From assembly GCA_028564925.1 (NCBI GenBank), contig CM053031.1, positions 167,106,584 through 167,170,583 of the forward strand: DNA of 64,000 bases, in the 5' to 3' direction. Below the pieces are notes generated by a model. That model saw only the letters and a list, made by a program, of their open reading frames with translations. It was not told the DNA's origin and made no database searches. The translations under genes and the position numbers were made by a program. Origin of the DNA: Lithobates sylvaticus (lineage: Eukaryota; Chordata; Amphibia; Anura; Ranidae). Positions 43,207 to 55,978 of this stretch are shown here, in pieces (the first letter of the stretch is position 1; each line of letters opens with the position of its first letter).

Positions 43207-46200
43207 ATGAGGAGATCATCAAAAAGGGGGCGTGGCCCGGGTCGTGGTGCTGCTGGTGGCGCTCCTGTTGCAGGGAGAGGACGTGGTCGATCTGTGCCAG
43301 CTACACGCACTAGTGAAACACCTTCCTCAGGTGCGAGTAGGCGACAGAGCTGTACAAATGTTGAGGCCAGGACAAGTACAGGCGATAGTAGATTGGGTTG
43401 CTGACAGTGCCTCCGGTTCCTTCACATTGTCTCCCACCCAGTCTCCTGATGAAAGTTCAGAGTTGGCACCTGCAGCCGATGTCCATCAGTCTTTCACCTC
43501 ACCCCCTTGCAAATCAGCCAATCAGTCTGAGCCCCAAATCATGCAGCAGTCTCTTCTGCTTTTTGATGACTCTGTTAGCAGGGTTTCCCAGGGTCATCCA
43601 CCTAGCCCTGCCCCAGAAGTGGAAGAGATTGTGTGCACCGATGCCCAACAACTTATGTTTCATGATGAGTACATGGGAGGACCATCGCAGCACGTCTCGG
43701 ATGATGACGAAACACAGGTGCCAACTGCTGCTTTCGCCATTGTGCAGACCGACAAGGAGGGCAGGGGTGAAGACTGGGTGGAAGATGATGTGGAGGACGA
43801 TGAGGTCCTTGACCCCACATGGAATCAACGTCATGCAGGTGACCAGTGTAGTTCGGAGGAAGAGGCGGTGGTCGCACAGAGCCACCAGCACAGCAGAAGA
43901 GGGAGCAGGGTGCAAAAGCGGAGCGTCCGTCCCCTAGACAGTACGGCTGCTACTGCCCAACGCAGCAAGGGACCGAGCACACCAAAGCCAGGTCCAAGGA
44001 GTTCCCTAGCGTGGCAGTTCTTCAGACAATGTGCTGATGACAAGACACGAGTGGTTTGCACGCTGTGCAATCAGAGATTGAAGCGAGGCATAAACGTTCT
44101 CAAGCTGAGCACAACCTGCAAGACCAGGCATCTAAGTGCAAAGCACGAGATGCAGTGGAGTAGACACCTCAAAAACCAAGAAAGGTCTCTGGCTCCTCCT
44201 GCTTCCTCTTCTGCTGCAGTCTCGGCCTCTTCATCCACCTCTGTAGTTACAGTGACACCTGCCAACCCGCAAACAGAGGATCTGCCAGCAACACTACCAC
44301 CTGGGTCACCAACCATCTCCACAATGTCCCATGGAAGCATTCAGCTCTCTATTTCCCAAACACTGGAGCGGAAGAGGAAGTACCCCCCTAGCCACCCGCG
44401 ATCCCTGGTCCTGAATGCCAGCATTTCAAAATTCCTCGCCTTTGAAATGCTGTCATTCCGTCTGGTGGAGACGCAGAGTTTTAAAAGGCTGATGTCATTG
44501 GCTGTCCTACAGTACGTCGTGCCCAGCCGCCACTACTTTTCCAGACGAGCTATCCCTTCCCTGCACAACCAAGTGGGGGACAAAATCAGGTGTGCACTGC
44601 GCAATGCCATCTGTGGCAAGGTCCACCTAACTACAGATGCGTGGACCAGTAAGCACGGTCAGGGATGTTATATCTCCCTAACAACACACTGGGTAAATGT
44701 AGTGGCGGCTCTGGGCCTGAGGCGGATAGCAGTTTGGCGCATGTCCTTCCACCACTGAGGATTGCAGGGCACTTCAGTTTGCCTCCTGTTGCTAACTCCT
44801 CCTACTCCGCCTCCTCATCCTCTACTGCCTCCTCATCCGGTCAGCGTAACACCTTCACCACCAACTTCAGCACAGCCAGGGCTAAACAACAGCAGGCAGT
44901 TTTAAAACTTTCCTGTTTGGGGGAAAAACCCCACACCGCGCAGGAGTTGTGGAGGGACATGGAACAACAGACCGATGAGTGGTTGGTGGCAGTGAGCCTC
45001 AAGCCCGGCCTGGTGGTGTGCGATAATGGGCGAAATCTCGTAGCAGCTCTGGGCCTTGCCGGTTTGACGCACATCCCTTGCCTGGCGCATGTGCTGAACT
45101 TGGTGGTCCAGAGGTTCCTTAAGAATTACCCCGATATGCCAGAGCTGCTGCAGAAAGTGCGGGCGTCTGTGCGCACTTTCGGCGTTCTCACCCTGCTGCT
45201 GCTCGCCTGTCAGCACTGCAGCGTAACTTCGGCCTTCCCGCTCACCGTTTCATATGTGATGTGCCCACAAGGTGGAACTCCACCTTGCACATGCTTGCCA
45301 GACTGTGCGAGCAGCAGCAGGCGATAGTGGAGTTTCAGCTGCAGCACGCACGCGTGAGTCGCTCTGCGGAACAGCACCACTTCACCGCCAATAACTGGGC
45401 CTCCATGCGAGACCTGTGTGCCTTGTTGCGCTGTTTCGAGTACTCCACCAACATGGCCAGTGCCGATGACGCCGTTCTCAGCGTTACTATCCCAGTTCTA
45501 TGCCTCCTTGAAAAAATGCTTCAGGCGATGATGGAAGAGGATGGGGCACAGGAGGAGGAGGAGGAGGAAGAGGGTTCATTTCCAAGGCTTTCAGGGCAGT
45601 CATTTACAAGTGGCTACGAGGGTGGGTTCCTGCACCAACAAGCGCCAGGTACACAATTGTCCGGCAGCAAGGGCACAGTTCTGGAGGATGACGAGGTGGA
45701 GGATGAGGAGGAGATGGAGGAGGAGGAACCATGTTCACAGCAGGGTGGCACCCAGACCAGCTCATGTCCATCACTGGTGCGTGGCTGGGGGGATACAGAG
45801 GACACAGACAATACACCTCCCACAGAGGACAGCTTTTCCTTGCCTCTGGGCAGCCTGGCACACATGAGCGATTACATGCTGCAGTGTCTCCGCAACGACC
45901 GCCGAGTTTCCCACATTTTAACTGGTGCTGATTATTGAGTGGCCACCCTGCTGGATCCCCGTTACAAGGACAACGTGCCATCCTTAATTACCTCACTGGA
46001 GCGTGATGGTAAGATGCGCGAGTACAAGCGCACGCTGGTAGACGCGCTGCTGGTGGCATTCCCACTTGGCAGCGGGGGTACAGTGGAAGCACAAGGCGAA
46101 GGCAAAGGAGGAGGAAGAGGTCGCCAACGCAGCCGGGGCACCGCCAGCACCTCGGAAGGCAGGGTTAGCATGGCCGAAATGTGGAAAAGCTTTGTCAGCA

Positions 46201-46556
46201 CGCCACAACAACCAGCACCACCAGCTGAGATGGAACGTCTTAGCAGGAGGCAGCATTTCACCAACATGGTGGAGCAGTATGTGTGCACACACCTACACGT
46301 ACTGAATGATGGGTCTGCCCCCTTCAACTTCTGGGTCTCCAAATTGGGCACATGGCCTGAGCTTGTCCTTTACGCCTTGGAGGTGCTGGCCTGCCCTGCC
46401 GCCAGTGTATTATCTGAACGTGTATTTAGCACGGCAGGGGGCGTTATCACAGACAAGCGCAGCCGCCTGTCCAGAGCCAATGTGGACAAGCTCACGTTCA
46501 TTAAAATGAACCAGGCATGGATCCCACAGGACTTGGCCGTACCTTGTGCAGAATAG
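43207..46556 (+). pseudogene. hAT transposase with N-terminal BED zinc finger (decayed)
   Basis: The start MRRSSKRGRGPGRG opens an Arg/Gly-rich basic head like that of the transposase at 1-3125. Next come an acidic region, the BED finger (about 44000-44150: CTLC then H-x4-H), KVHLTTDAWTSKHGQG, KPGLVVCDNGRNLV, HVLNLVVQRFLKNYP, MPTRWNSTLHMLARL, ATLLDPRYKDN and the dimerisation motif ACPAASVLSERVFSTAGG, ending at the stop 46554-46556. There are three frameshifts (about 43380-43400, 44665-44758 and 45261-45327) and an in-frame TGA at 45936-45938, where the relative at 1-3125 has TGG (Trp) just before ATLLDPRYK. The gene is nearly full length but cannot make a complete protein. Confidence 0.93.
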
Positions 46557-46567
46557 ACACATATACC

Positions 46568-48116
46568 CAGGGCCGCTGTTAGAAATCATGGGGCCCCGTA
46601 CAGCCTACCTGATGGGGCCCCCCAACCCCACCCTTGACCCTGCCTCGAAAAAGTGATATTTCAAGGTATATTTATCTCTGTCCAGACTGAGCCCATTCCT
46701 GCTAGCGAATGAGAGTGCTGCAGCTGACTTTAAGGAATCAATTTTCCTTAAGCCTTAAGGCACATATATTATACCTTTAAATCAGCAGAAGCATGCACTC
46801 CAATAATGATTTAAAATCTATACAAGCTCAATTCACACTAGCATTGTTCTCTGAAGTGTCATCTGCATGCGGATTGCTCTTCAGACAGCATTTGGCTGGT
46901 GGTGAATAGGCATTGTATCACCTCCTCACCACCTGTTTTAACCACTTAAAAAACCTGACAGTAGTTGAAAAGTATCATGCTCAGCAGGGCACATGGTGGG
47001 TGGTTACAGTGTGGGGACAGTTGTTGCTTTGCAATGCAAAAAGCATTGTGGTTGCAGCATATTTACTTACCCCACCCCCTACCTTTCCAGCATGTGGGTT
47101 CTTTCAAACAGTGCTGCTCCACACAGCAAGGGATCAGTGAGTGGATTCTCTGCTGAATTGGAGCTAAATGGGACAGATGTCAGTGTTCTGACTTCCAGGT
47201 CTGTTCAGTTTGCATCTGCATACAGGACTTGTGATCTCTCCATGGGTGGCCAAATAGAAATTTGGACTTGTGTCTACTCACAACAATGTGGAAGGAAGAT
47301 TGACCACACTCCCAGCATCAGAAAAAAATCGGGGGTGGTTAAAAAAATGCAGCTCAGCTTCTATCCAAACAAGTAGCAAGTGTAAAGTAGCATCTCATGC
47401 TTATGGTTATCGTCATTATGATAATCACAGCACTTTAGATCCTCGATTGCTCTTCCACAGTGTCACATGGCTATTGGGTGCTGACTTTGTTATGACTGTA
47501 CAGTCTGTACGCACCCAGTAACTCACCCAATAGCCATGTGACACTGTGGAAGAGCAATAGAGGATCTAAAGTGCTGTGATCATCATAATGAAGATAATCA
47601 CAAACACAGTGGGGAGTCAGGGGCTGTACCTTCTTTCCATGGTAGTTAGTGTGACTGTGTGCCGCCCCTTGCCTGTAGCTGTGCACCGCTGCCAGATTAG
47701 GTTTCCTGCATCCTCTCAGCCACTTGCCCGTCTCTCACTCAGCCACAGCACTTACTGAGGGAGCGCTGTACACATGAATCACTCCGCCAGGGATGGTACA
47801 AGCAGAGGGCAGCCGTGGCCGGAACTAGAACATATGCAGCGCATTATGCGGCGCTGCTTTCTCTGCCTACGCCCTCCGAAAATGGAAATAAAGTCCCTTC
47901 AGTGATTTTACTTCCTGGGCCCCTCTGTTGTCCTAATGGGGCCCAGGATTATGTAAGTACACCCTGGAAAGCAAGTAGGAGCGGGGGGGTTTAGTAAAAC
48001 ATTTTAATTTATTCTGTCAGAAATTAACTATAATGCTTCCCGGGCCCCCCTTGCTGAGCTGATGGGGCCGGGCCCAGTACACCAGGGCTGGTTGTACTGC
48101 CCTATCAGCGGCCCTG
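46568..48116. mobile_element. Non-autonomous hAT element (CAGGGCCGCTG ends) with 8-bp TSD
   Basis: The ends CAGGGCCGCTGTTAGAAAT and ATCAGCGGCCCTG are inverted repeats. The 8-bp duplication CATATACC is perfect (46560-46567 and 48117-48124). The 1,549-bp interior has no credible gene. It contains an inner palindrome (about 47403-47608). It lies just 11 bp after the transposase stop codon of the host hAT. The ends differ from the TAGGG family, so a different transposase moved it. Confidence 0.92.
47403..47608. repeat. Inner palindrome, arms about 80 bp
   Basis: GATCCTCGATTGCTCTTCCA at about 47439 and its near-complement TGGAAGAGCAATAGAGGATC at about 47547 lie in two arms that also share CACATGGCTATTGGGT. 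A spacer of about 40 bp separates them. It is probably a small nested MITE or a hairpin of the host MITE. Confidence 0.75.
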
Positions 48117-48124
48117 CATATACC

Positions 48125-48957
48125 GGTGTTCTGACGAAAACTGTCTTGCTATCGGATAGTGTCCGGCCACTTACTGCGCAGGTGCAGTGCTTGCGCAGTA
48201 CGGAGGACAAGGAGATTCACAAAATCTCCAAAGATGAACGTCGCCTGCGCAGTGAGTGCAGGTTCAAGCCCGACCATCCAAGTGGACATACGGTAGCACA
48301 TAGTAACAGGGCCCCTCACGGCTCGCTTGGCTAGGCTTCAAACTCGGATGATGTGCCTTGAACCTGGAGTCACTGCGCATCGTCTTCGGAGAGTTTCAAA
48401 ATCCCCTTGTCCTACGTACTGAGCAAGCGCAGTACAGGGGGCGGACACTATGCGATGGGGGACAGAATTCGACACATCATTCACCAGTAGCCTTAACCAG
48501 CCATTGTTGTATTTTTGAACCAGTGTTGGCTACCTCGTCCTCCTCCACCGCCGCTTCCACCTACACCGCCACATCAACCTCCTACTCCATTTGAACCTTG
48601 TCCTCCTAGGTCAAGATTATAATTTTTTCATTTTTTTAATTTCAAAGTATTTTATTTTCCCACTATCTTATCCATTGAATTGAATAATTTTTTTCCAGAA
48701 AGTGCATATTCTGGGGTATTCCCACCATATGTGCGGCATCGTGCCGTTGAGTTTCTGAGGTTCTTAATGACTTCCTGTACCTCTTCTGCTGAGAAGGGGG
48801 CCTCCAGCATTTTATTTTTATTTTTTTATGTTATTTTAAGTTATTTCCCTATCCACATTTGTTTGCAGATCACTTGCCATGCCCCTAACAACATTTTGTT
48901 GCCATTTGCAGCCCTCTAGCCCTTTCCATGACTTTTTTACAGCCATTTTAGTGTTCA
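48125..48957 (+). other. 3' non-coding region of the hAT element
   Basis: Between the inserted miniature element and the subterminal GTTCGGG motifs there is no supported gene. Short CGCAGTA-rich repeats (TGCGCAGTACGGAGGACAAG and similar) occur near 48180-48440. Confidence 0.5.
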
Positions 48958-49209
48958 AAAGTTCGGGTCCCCATTGACTTCAATGGGGTTCGGAGTTCGG
49001 GGTCAAGTTCGGTCCCGAACCCGGACTTTTTCCCGAAGTTCGGCCGAACCCGCCGAACCCGAACATCCAGGTGTCCGCTCAACTCTACATACAGGTATAA
49101 CACACACTTACCAACATGAAATGGACCTGAAAGTGTGCCTTGGTCTATCGTATGGTACACCAAAATAAGGGGGCAAAAACCTTCAGGTAGGGAATAGCTT
49201 TATTCATGA

Positions 49210-50210
49210 GACATGTCACTGGGTGAGTTTGGCAAATGCCTGGGCCATTTCCACTTGTGAATTGGGTATATAGTGGGAGAAGCAGGCTGACTTCCATCTA
49301 CCTAGCTTCTTGATGATGTGGGCCGGGATGCCCTGCCGGGATGCTGTTGTGGCTGCCCCGATCCGGAACGAATGCCCGGAGTACTGACTGGGGTTCAGGC
49401 GTAGTTTGCTAAGAAGAATCCGGGTATGTTCCATGAACTGGGACGTGTTGAGTGGTTTCACAGGAAAAGGCAGTAGAGGGCTGGTGTCTGGTCGATCAGA
49501 CAGAAGCATCACCAACTGGTTCAGTGTGGCGACTGGGCACCAGTTATTGTGGGTTTTGAAGAAGTGTATGTCCGTTCCTGCACCTAGCTGCTGAGTCTTA
49601 GACACTGATGATCAATGATCCTGGTGGCGGACCAAGTTACCTTTGCGTAACACTGGACCAGCCGGGTGGTTGCAGGTGAACTCGCTGGGTCGTAGGAACC
49701 CATAAAAGGCTAAGTGTATGGCGGCTTGTAGGACCGCACTGGGGAGAAGACCGAACGGGGACCTGTCCAGGATGGTGGACATGTCCCTGAAGATGTCTCC
49801 GGTTATCGGTAGTCGCTTGGGGCTGACTACAGGCTGGCGTTTCTGAATTCCGCGCAGGCCGGCCCGTACTGCATGGCACGAGAATAGGGAAGGTCTCGTG
49901 GGGTCCTGGAGGGACAGGTAGTGCTGTACACCAGCCAGGTAAAGCCGTATTGTACTGTGAGATAATGCCAGGTGTGAGTGGCAGTAGGAAATGAAGGCCA
50001 GAACCTGTTTGACGCTTGGGGGTGTTGGGGCAAGAACTTGTTGAATGCCCTCCAGGCTGTCTGATAGGCCTTGCGGGTATTGCGGGAGAGTGATGCATTG
50101 ATGAGGTTGGTAGCTGACTGTAGGTGCTGGGTTAATCCAGGGTCAGTTGTGACCAGTTCAGGATAGTGTCCGACCAGGGACTGGCTCCAGGCATCTGTTC
50201 GAAGAAGGAA
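49210..50210 (-). pseudogene. Tyrosine recombinase region of the DIRS-type fossil
   Basis: The minus strand encodes a tyrosine-recombinase-like domain. The C-terminal catalytic block reads SGHSFRIGAATTASRQGIPA followed by IIKKLGRWKS and a tyrosine, as in the H-x-x-R...Y signature of DIRS/Ngaro recombinases. Family members use it to integrate a circular DNA intermediate without an integrase. The region is broken and treated as a fossil. Confidence 0.85.
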
Positions 50211-50374
50211 ACATGGTTAAAACGGGAAAGCGGACTTCCGGTTTCGGCGCCGTATGTGAGGGAAGGAGAACCCGGTGGCCCCACTCAGCCCGCAACCTAA
50301 ACGGCATACAAAACCTCGGCGCAGTCCCTGAGCGAACAGACAGGCTGCCCCACAGGCACAGCTGACCTCAGCGG

Positions 50375-51352
50375 ATGGAGCGGTATCTTTCTCAGCCGCG
50401 ATCGCACTCCGGATCCAGATCGAGGGACGGCTCTCCCTCTCCCTCAGATGCGATACCTAAAATGGCCGCTGCACAGCAGGCGCCCACTCCGATTCACAGC
50501 ACACAGCTGCCCAATGCTCTCAGAGTCACCAGGGAGAAAGCTCTCACAAATGAGGGAATTGACACCTCTTACTCAGGTAGCCAAATAAACTTAGATTCCC
50601 CTGACAAGCTGGCTCAGGCTGTGGCCGCTCTGCTCCTACCCACACTTACAGCTGCAGTGGATAAAGCAGTAGTAGAGGGCTTATAACAGCTGAGGAATGA
50701 GCTTGGAGATCACACAAGACGGCTGAACACAGCAGAACAGCGCATATCATCCATAGAAGATGATCAATATAGCATGACCACAGACCTAGAAAAATTCATC
50801 CAAGACCAACAACGCCTGCACGATCGCATGGAAGACCTCGAGAATCGTTCCAGGAGGAACAACCTGCGAATTATCGGCCTTCCAGAATCGCATAAGCAGG
50901 ACATACTGCTAGATTTGTGTACCACCATCATACCAGAAGCCCTCGGCCTGAATCGTTGCTGCACGGTGGAACGGGCACACCGAATTGGAGCTCCTTCAAA
51001 GGACAACAAACGACCGCGACAGATAATCGCCAAATATCTTAACTATATTGATTGCACGGATATCCTCCAGAGCTTCAGAAAGTCACGGTCTGTCATAGTG
51101 GATGGCCACAAACTGCTGCTATTTGCAGACTACTCAGCAGAAGTATCCCGCAAGAGAAAAGAGTACCAACCGATATGTGCAGAATTGTACAAACAAAACA
51201 TCAGATTCTCCCTTGCTTACCCTGCTACCCTGCGAGTCCAGGCTCCAGATGGGAAGCAACTCATCTTCCAATCGCCGGACAAAGCCAACGCTTTTCTCCA
51301 CACTATCGTGTCCAAACCTCCCGCATCTGATTCCTACGCTGATAAAGTGTAA
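50375..51352 (+). pseudogene. LINE ORF1 protein (coiled coil plus RRM), one in-frame stop
   Basis: The frame starts MERYLSQPRSHSGSRS. It continues through a Ser-rich head, a coiled coil (about QLRNELGDHTRRLNTAEQRI to RMEDLENRS), the RRM start RRNNLRIIGLPESHKQD, VERAHRIGAPS and a C-terminal domain ending LAYPATLRVQAPDGKQLIF. A TAA at 50684-50686 interrupts the frame; both sides are in register, so this is a point nonsense change. The protein would be about 325 residues, normal for L1-type ORF1. Confidence 0.87.
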
Positions 51353-51599
51353 CATGAACCGAGGGAACAACGGAGCCCCAGGAAAGACCCACCTAAGCGC
51401 CTGAAGCCTGCTTTTATGCCAGTTCACTCTGACTACCGCTGACTCATCTTATCAACCCCTGCTAAGGCTATACCGGGGTAGGGGTAAGATTTCCTTTATC
51501 TATGGTAGTCTCCCCATCTACTCATAAATGCCGCCTCCTTGGCCACAGGGCAGACATCGTAACCTACCCTCAGGCACTCTCATTCTTCTGCATTAAAAC

Positions 51600-54500
51600 C
51601 TAAACATATGACCTACTTTCGATCGATAAAGATACAGACGGCAGATTTATATCTATCCATCTCAAATTTGCTTCTGGCGAAATTAGACTGACCAATATCT
51701 ATGCCCGAATTCCCCAGACAAGTCGTATTTTAGTGATTTGTCAACAAAGCTGGCGAAAGACCTTCACACTCCACACCTCATAGGAGGCGACTTCAACTCG
51801 ACCGTCAACGACGGCGAAGATAGATCAAATTCGTCATATCGCCAAAAACTGCCATCACCGACCCAACACACCCACCTTTACCACATGATACAGGCCCTCG
51901 GGTTAATAGATATTTGGAGACTATCCCATCCCTTGGGGAAAGAATTTACTTTATTTTCTCCAGTCCACAAATCTTTTGCGAGACTTGATTATTTCTTTTG
52001 CTCTCACTCTCTGATACACGCAGTCAGGGAACCCAGTATACATGAATTAGTCATTTCAGACCATTCACCTATAACTGTCACTCTTGATAACCTGAGACCC
52101 AACCCGGAACAGGCAATGGCCTCACGCAAGACGATAACTTCCACCAGATGCTTAACGCAGCGTGGCTGGACTATGTACACAATAACGACATGCACATGGA
52201 GAATCCTAACTTGTTTTGGGAAGCAGGCAAAGCGTTTCTGCGGGGAAAGATAATAGCTTATACTTCCGCACACAGGAAAAATGCACAAAAAAAATACTTA
52301 AAAGCTAGTTTACTGGTACAAAAGACCCAATCACAACTGCAGGCGCAGAACACTGACGACAATCATAGAGCATGGCAACACGCTAGGAACCTCTTCAATA
52401 CATGGGCTAATAACATAGAACGGATGAAAATGTCATACACACAACTACAATAGCATAAACAAGGGAACAAAGCAGGAAAGTTACTAGCCAGACTTACCAA
52501 AGGTATCTATACGCCTACTCATATAGCGACCCTACGCAATCCCGATGGCACTCTGTCCACGTCTCCCAAAGATATTAACAAAACGTTGGAAAACTTTTAC
52601 GCAGATCTTTATGCCCAGGAACCTATGAACCCTGCTACAGCGTCCAATTGGCTTGATTCTACTCCCCTTCCCCAGATCGACCCTACCCACCTGAAAAGGC
52701 TAAACGCTCCAATCACTGAAGTAGAAATCACACAAACCATCAGTGGACTAACGAACGGCAAATCCCCAGGCCCCGACGGTTACACGCCCAAATTTTATAA
52801 GATTTTAAGAACTAACCTTACCCCCACGCTACTTACGGTTTACAACACAATTTGGATGGGGGGCCCATACCTTCCGACTGGGCACCAAGCTCACATTAAA
52901 CTTATAGCTAAGAAAGGTAAGGACCCACAGGATCCTGGATCCTACCGTCCCATATCCTTGTTAAACCTAGACTCCAAAATGTTATCCAAAATTCTAGCCA
53001 CGCGGTTAGCAACCATCATGCCATCACTTATACACCATGCACAATCAGGCTTTACCAAAGGCAGGTCCGCAGCGTCTAACATTAGGAAAGTACTAACCGC
53101 CCTTGAATATGCCAAACAACATCCTACGGAAGACATAGCACTCCTGACGTTGGACGCGGAAAAGGCCTTTGATAACGTAAACTTTCAATGGTTATCCCTG
53201 GTAATGCAAATATTTGGAATCACGGGACCCTTTTTGCAATTTATTCACAGCCTTTACCCTGTCCCCACAGCCACAGTAATAGCCGCGGGAGTGCAATCTA
53301 ACCCAATAAGTTTGTATAAGGGAACGAGACAGGGTTGTCCTCTTTCCCCCCTGCTTTTCAACCTAGCCATAGAGCCCCTGTTACGACACCTTAACAGCAC
53401 ATCCTCCATCCACGGAATCCCACTAGGCCCAGAAAATCTGCGTGTTGCCCTATTCGCAGATGACATTATAATTTTCACCTCATCACCGTTCTCAGATATA
53501 CCTGCCATCCAAAAAGTCTTTGAATCATACAGCCAATGCTCGGGCCTGAAAATAAACTTTACTAAAAGCGAAATTCTCCCTTTAGGGTTCAAACCACCAA
53601 ATTCCTGGCAACTATCGTCCCCCTTCCGCACAAACAATAAACACATTACCTATCTGGGTATACAGATCGGCAAAGAACCTTCCTCTCTCTACTCTTTAAA
53701 TTTTATTTCGTTGTTCGCTAGAATATTGGGAGAGTTAGAGGCTTGGGCGAAACTACCGCTGTCGCTCTTTGGGAGATGTGCTCTATTCAAAATGGTTAGT
53801 TTTGCACAACTATTATACCCCCTCCAAACTTTACCTTTGCTATTGAAACATAAAGATGTACAAACTCTTAACAAGGCCATTACAAATTTCCTCTGGAAAG
53901 GAGGTAAACCAAGGATAGCCCTAACCAAACTATACCTCCCAAAGAGAGACGGCGGAGCTAACCTCCCCAACATTAGAGCATATAACATTGCATGTCTGCT
54001 AAGAAATGGGATAGACTGGATTCTCAAAGCATCACAATACTCCAACTATGTTCTAGAGTCAGCGGTGGCATATCCATATGATTTGGCCGCTTTCCTCCAC
54101 AGTAATCTACGAAAGACTCCAAACCATATCAAACAGCATCTCCTACTCAAAGATACGATAGTGGCCTGGAGAGAAGCAAGGAAAAAACTAGGATTGTCCC
54201 CATTAGTCTCAAAATTCCTGCCAATACAGAATAACCCTATGTTCCATTTGAACTTACTGTACGAACCATTCTCTAAATGGAGAGACAAAGGCCTGTGCAT
54301 GGCTTACTCGCTATACCAGGGGGCAGATCACACCATCCTCAAACCATTTGCATCTATCGCCAAAGAATACAATCTGCCTCCTCATCACTTCATCCACGTC
54401 ATACAATATGCAGACTTTATCAGCAAGTCCTGCCCCAATAAATCAATAAGATTCAAGACCTCCTTCATCGATACCCTGATCACCAGAAAACGATACTCCA

Positions 54501-55189
54501 TCTCGGACATATATCACCAGTTTACCAAACCATTGCATCTCACCTCGATGACGTCCTGGCTATCAGACTTACCGGACACAGTGGACTTAAACAACATCCT
54601 TGAAGGTTATCGGATAACCAGGAAAATGACCTGCTGTGAGACCTGGGGGGAAACTCAGTTCAGGATAATGCATAGAGCCTACTATCCCTTCTCTACGTCT
54701 CTCTCTCCTCCGGCAGGTCCCTTCTGCCCTTGGTTCCTTCTCCACAAACCTTCTCTTTTACATCGACTATGGTCCTGCCCACGAATAGATGCTTACTGGT
54801 CCTCCATCCTCCAATTCATCTGTGATGTAACCAATTTCACACCCAAAAAGGAACCTATGCTTCTGTTATTTGGCTTTCCTCCTCAAAGGAACATAGCAGC
54901 TTCTTCCGACAAAGGTATCCCACAAGAACATTCTCAATGGATACTTCTCACTTTACTTGTGGCTCGGAGAGCTATCTTTAGGCGCTGGATCTCCAACTCA
55001 CCTCCAGGTTTAACCGAGATTGTCAATGGACTCAAATCAGTACTTTACCAGGAGCACCTAGACACCACAACCCACGAACGTCAATCCACAACACTTCCAC
55101 ACATGAAGTGGTCATCTTTCATCGCACATTGCCTAACAGCCCAGGAACAACGTCAGTTACCCAAATATTCAGGCCTCTCTCCAGCCTGA
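51600..55189 (+). pseudogene. LINE ORF2: partial endonuclease, long intact reverse transcriptase
   Basis: The first recognisable endonuclease residues are near 51630 (DGRFISIHLKFASGEIRLTN). The usual N terminus with SWNVRGLN and LQETHL is missing, apparently by deletion between about 51490 and 51600. Further pieces are LIGGDFNSTVNDGEDRSN and VISDHSPITVTL (51738-52253), then after a frame change 52148-52453, a TAG at 52451-52453, and a long frame 52586-55189 (867 residues). The long frame carries GKSPGPDGYTPKFY, SYRPISLLNLDSKML, LLTLDAEKAFDNVNF, KGTRQGCPLSPLLFNLAIEP and the active site LFADDIIIFTS. The thumb and C terminus follow. The RT part looks intact; the endonuclease part does not. Confidence 0.88.
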
Positions 55190-55445
55190 GGAGCTGCACA
55201 CAGTCACACCTTCCATACTCCTGTTCGATACCACGTCCCGGCTACTATGACCATTTGACTACCATATTTGAACTCCACCATTAAATCATCCTCTGAACCT
55301 AGTGAATTTACATAGATGCACAATATTTGTATATTCTTGGACTTGTAACTTGTGTACATAGTTAGTTACATAGTTAGTTAGGTTGAAAAAAGACACAAGT
55401 CCATCCAGTTCAACCACAAATAAAAAAATTATATATATATATATA

Positions 55446-55978
55446 GCCATTGTTTTCGGCTAGGTCGTGGACTGAAATGAGAAGGGAGGCGAGGTTGACG
55501 TCCTTGCCATCCAGTATGTCCTTCTTAATGCTGGCTGGAACCAGGTGTGCTGGGCAGACCAGGGGACATGTCCCTGCGGTACCTGTGGCGACTGTTGTAG
55601 GTGGCTGTATCGCGGCGGGGCCGGGGACGGCCGGGCCGGGTGAGATTCGAGAGAGTCACTCTGGCTTGGACGTCCGTGACTGTGTTCGCCAAGGACGACA
55701 CCATGGTGTGGAGTTGTGTTATGGCCGCAGATATAGACTGGAGGGAGGCTTGCTGAGTGCTGGGCCCTGCCATGGCAGGAGGAGGAAACAAGAGCCTGAA
55801 GAGCTCCGCCTTCCTGGCCGTGCGGGGAACGGCACGCCCCAGCGTCTAAGTTCTGCCGTCAGTCTGGGATGGTCCATCCCCTGAGGGACTGGATGCTGTC
55901 GCTCATGGACACTGGGGAACGTGACAAGGGGGCGGTGAGATCCTCGCTGCCCGCTTGCGACAAGGGGGCGGTGAGATC
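55446..55978 (-). mobile_element. Fragment of a second DIRS-type element between TA repeats
   Basis: The segment aligns by eye with 60920-61430 of the main DIRS-type fossil (TGAAGAGCTCCGCCTTCCTG versus TGAACAGCTCAGCCTTCCTG, and many other blocks) in the same orientation. It covers the SAP-like region and the start of the gag-like region. It is flanked on both sides by (TA)n runs inside the CR1/L2-type LINE. A short internal duplication GACAAGGGGGCGGTGAGATC occurs at about 55922 and 55960. It is a broken fossil fragment. Confidence 0.75.

Larger units (their letters stand above)
42133..49087 (+). mobile_element. hAT-superfamily DNA transposon with BED-finger transposase, 8-bp TSD
   Basis: The terminal inverted repeats TAGGGTTGAGCG and CGCTCAACTCTA match at 11 of 12 positions. 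They are flanked by the perfect 8-bp duplication CATACAGG (42125-42132 and 49088-49095). Both subterminal regions (42140-42240 and 48958-49075) are crowded with GTTCGGG/CCCGAAC motifs in both orientations, the likely transposase-binding sites. The transposase gene occupies 43207-46556. A second hAT miniature element is inserted at 46568-48116. The 6,955-bp element is inserted in the 3' repeat region of the DIRS-type fossil. Confidence 0.95.
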
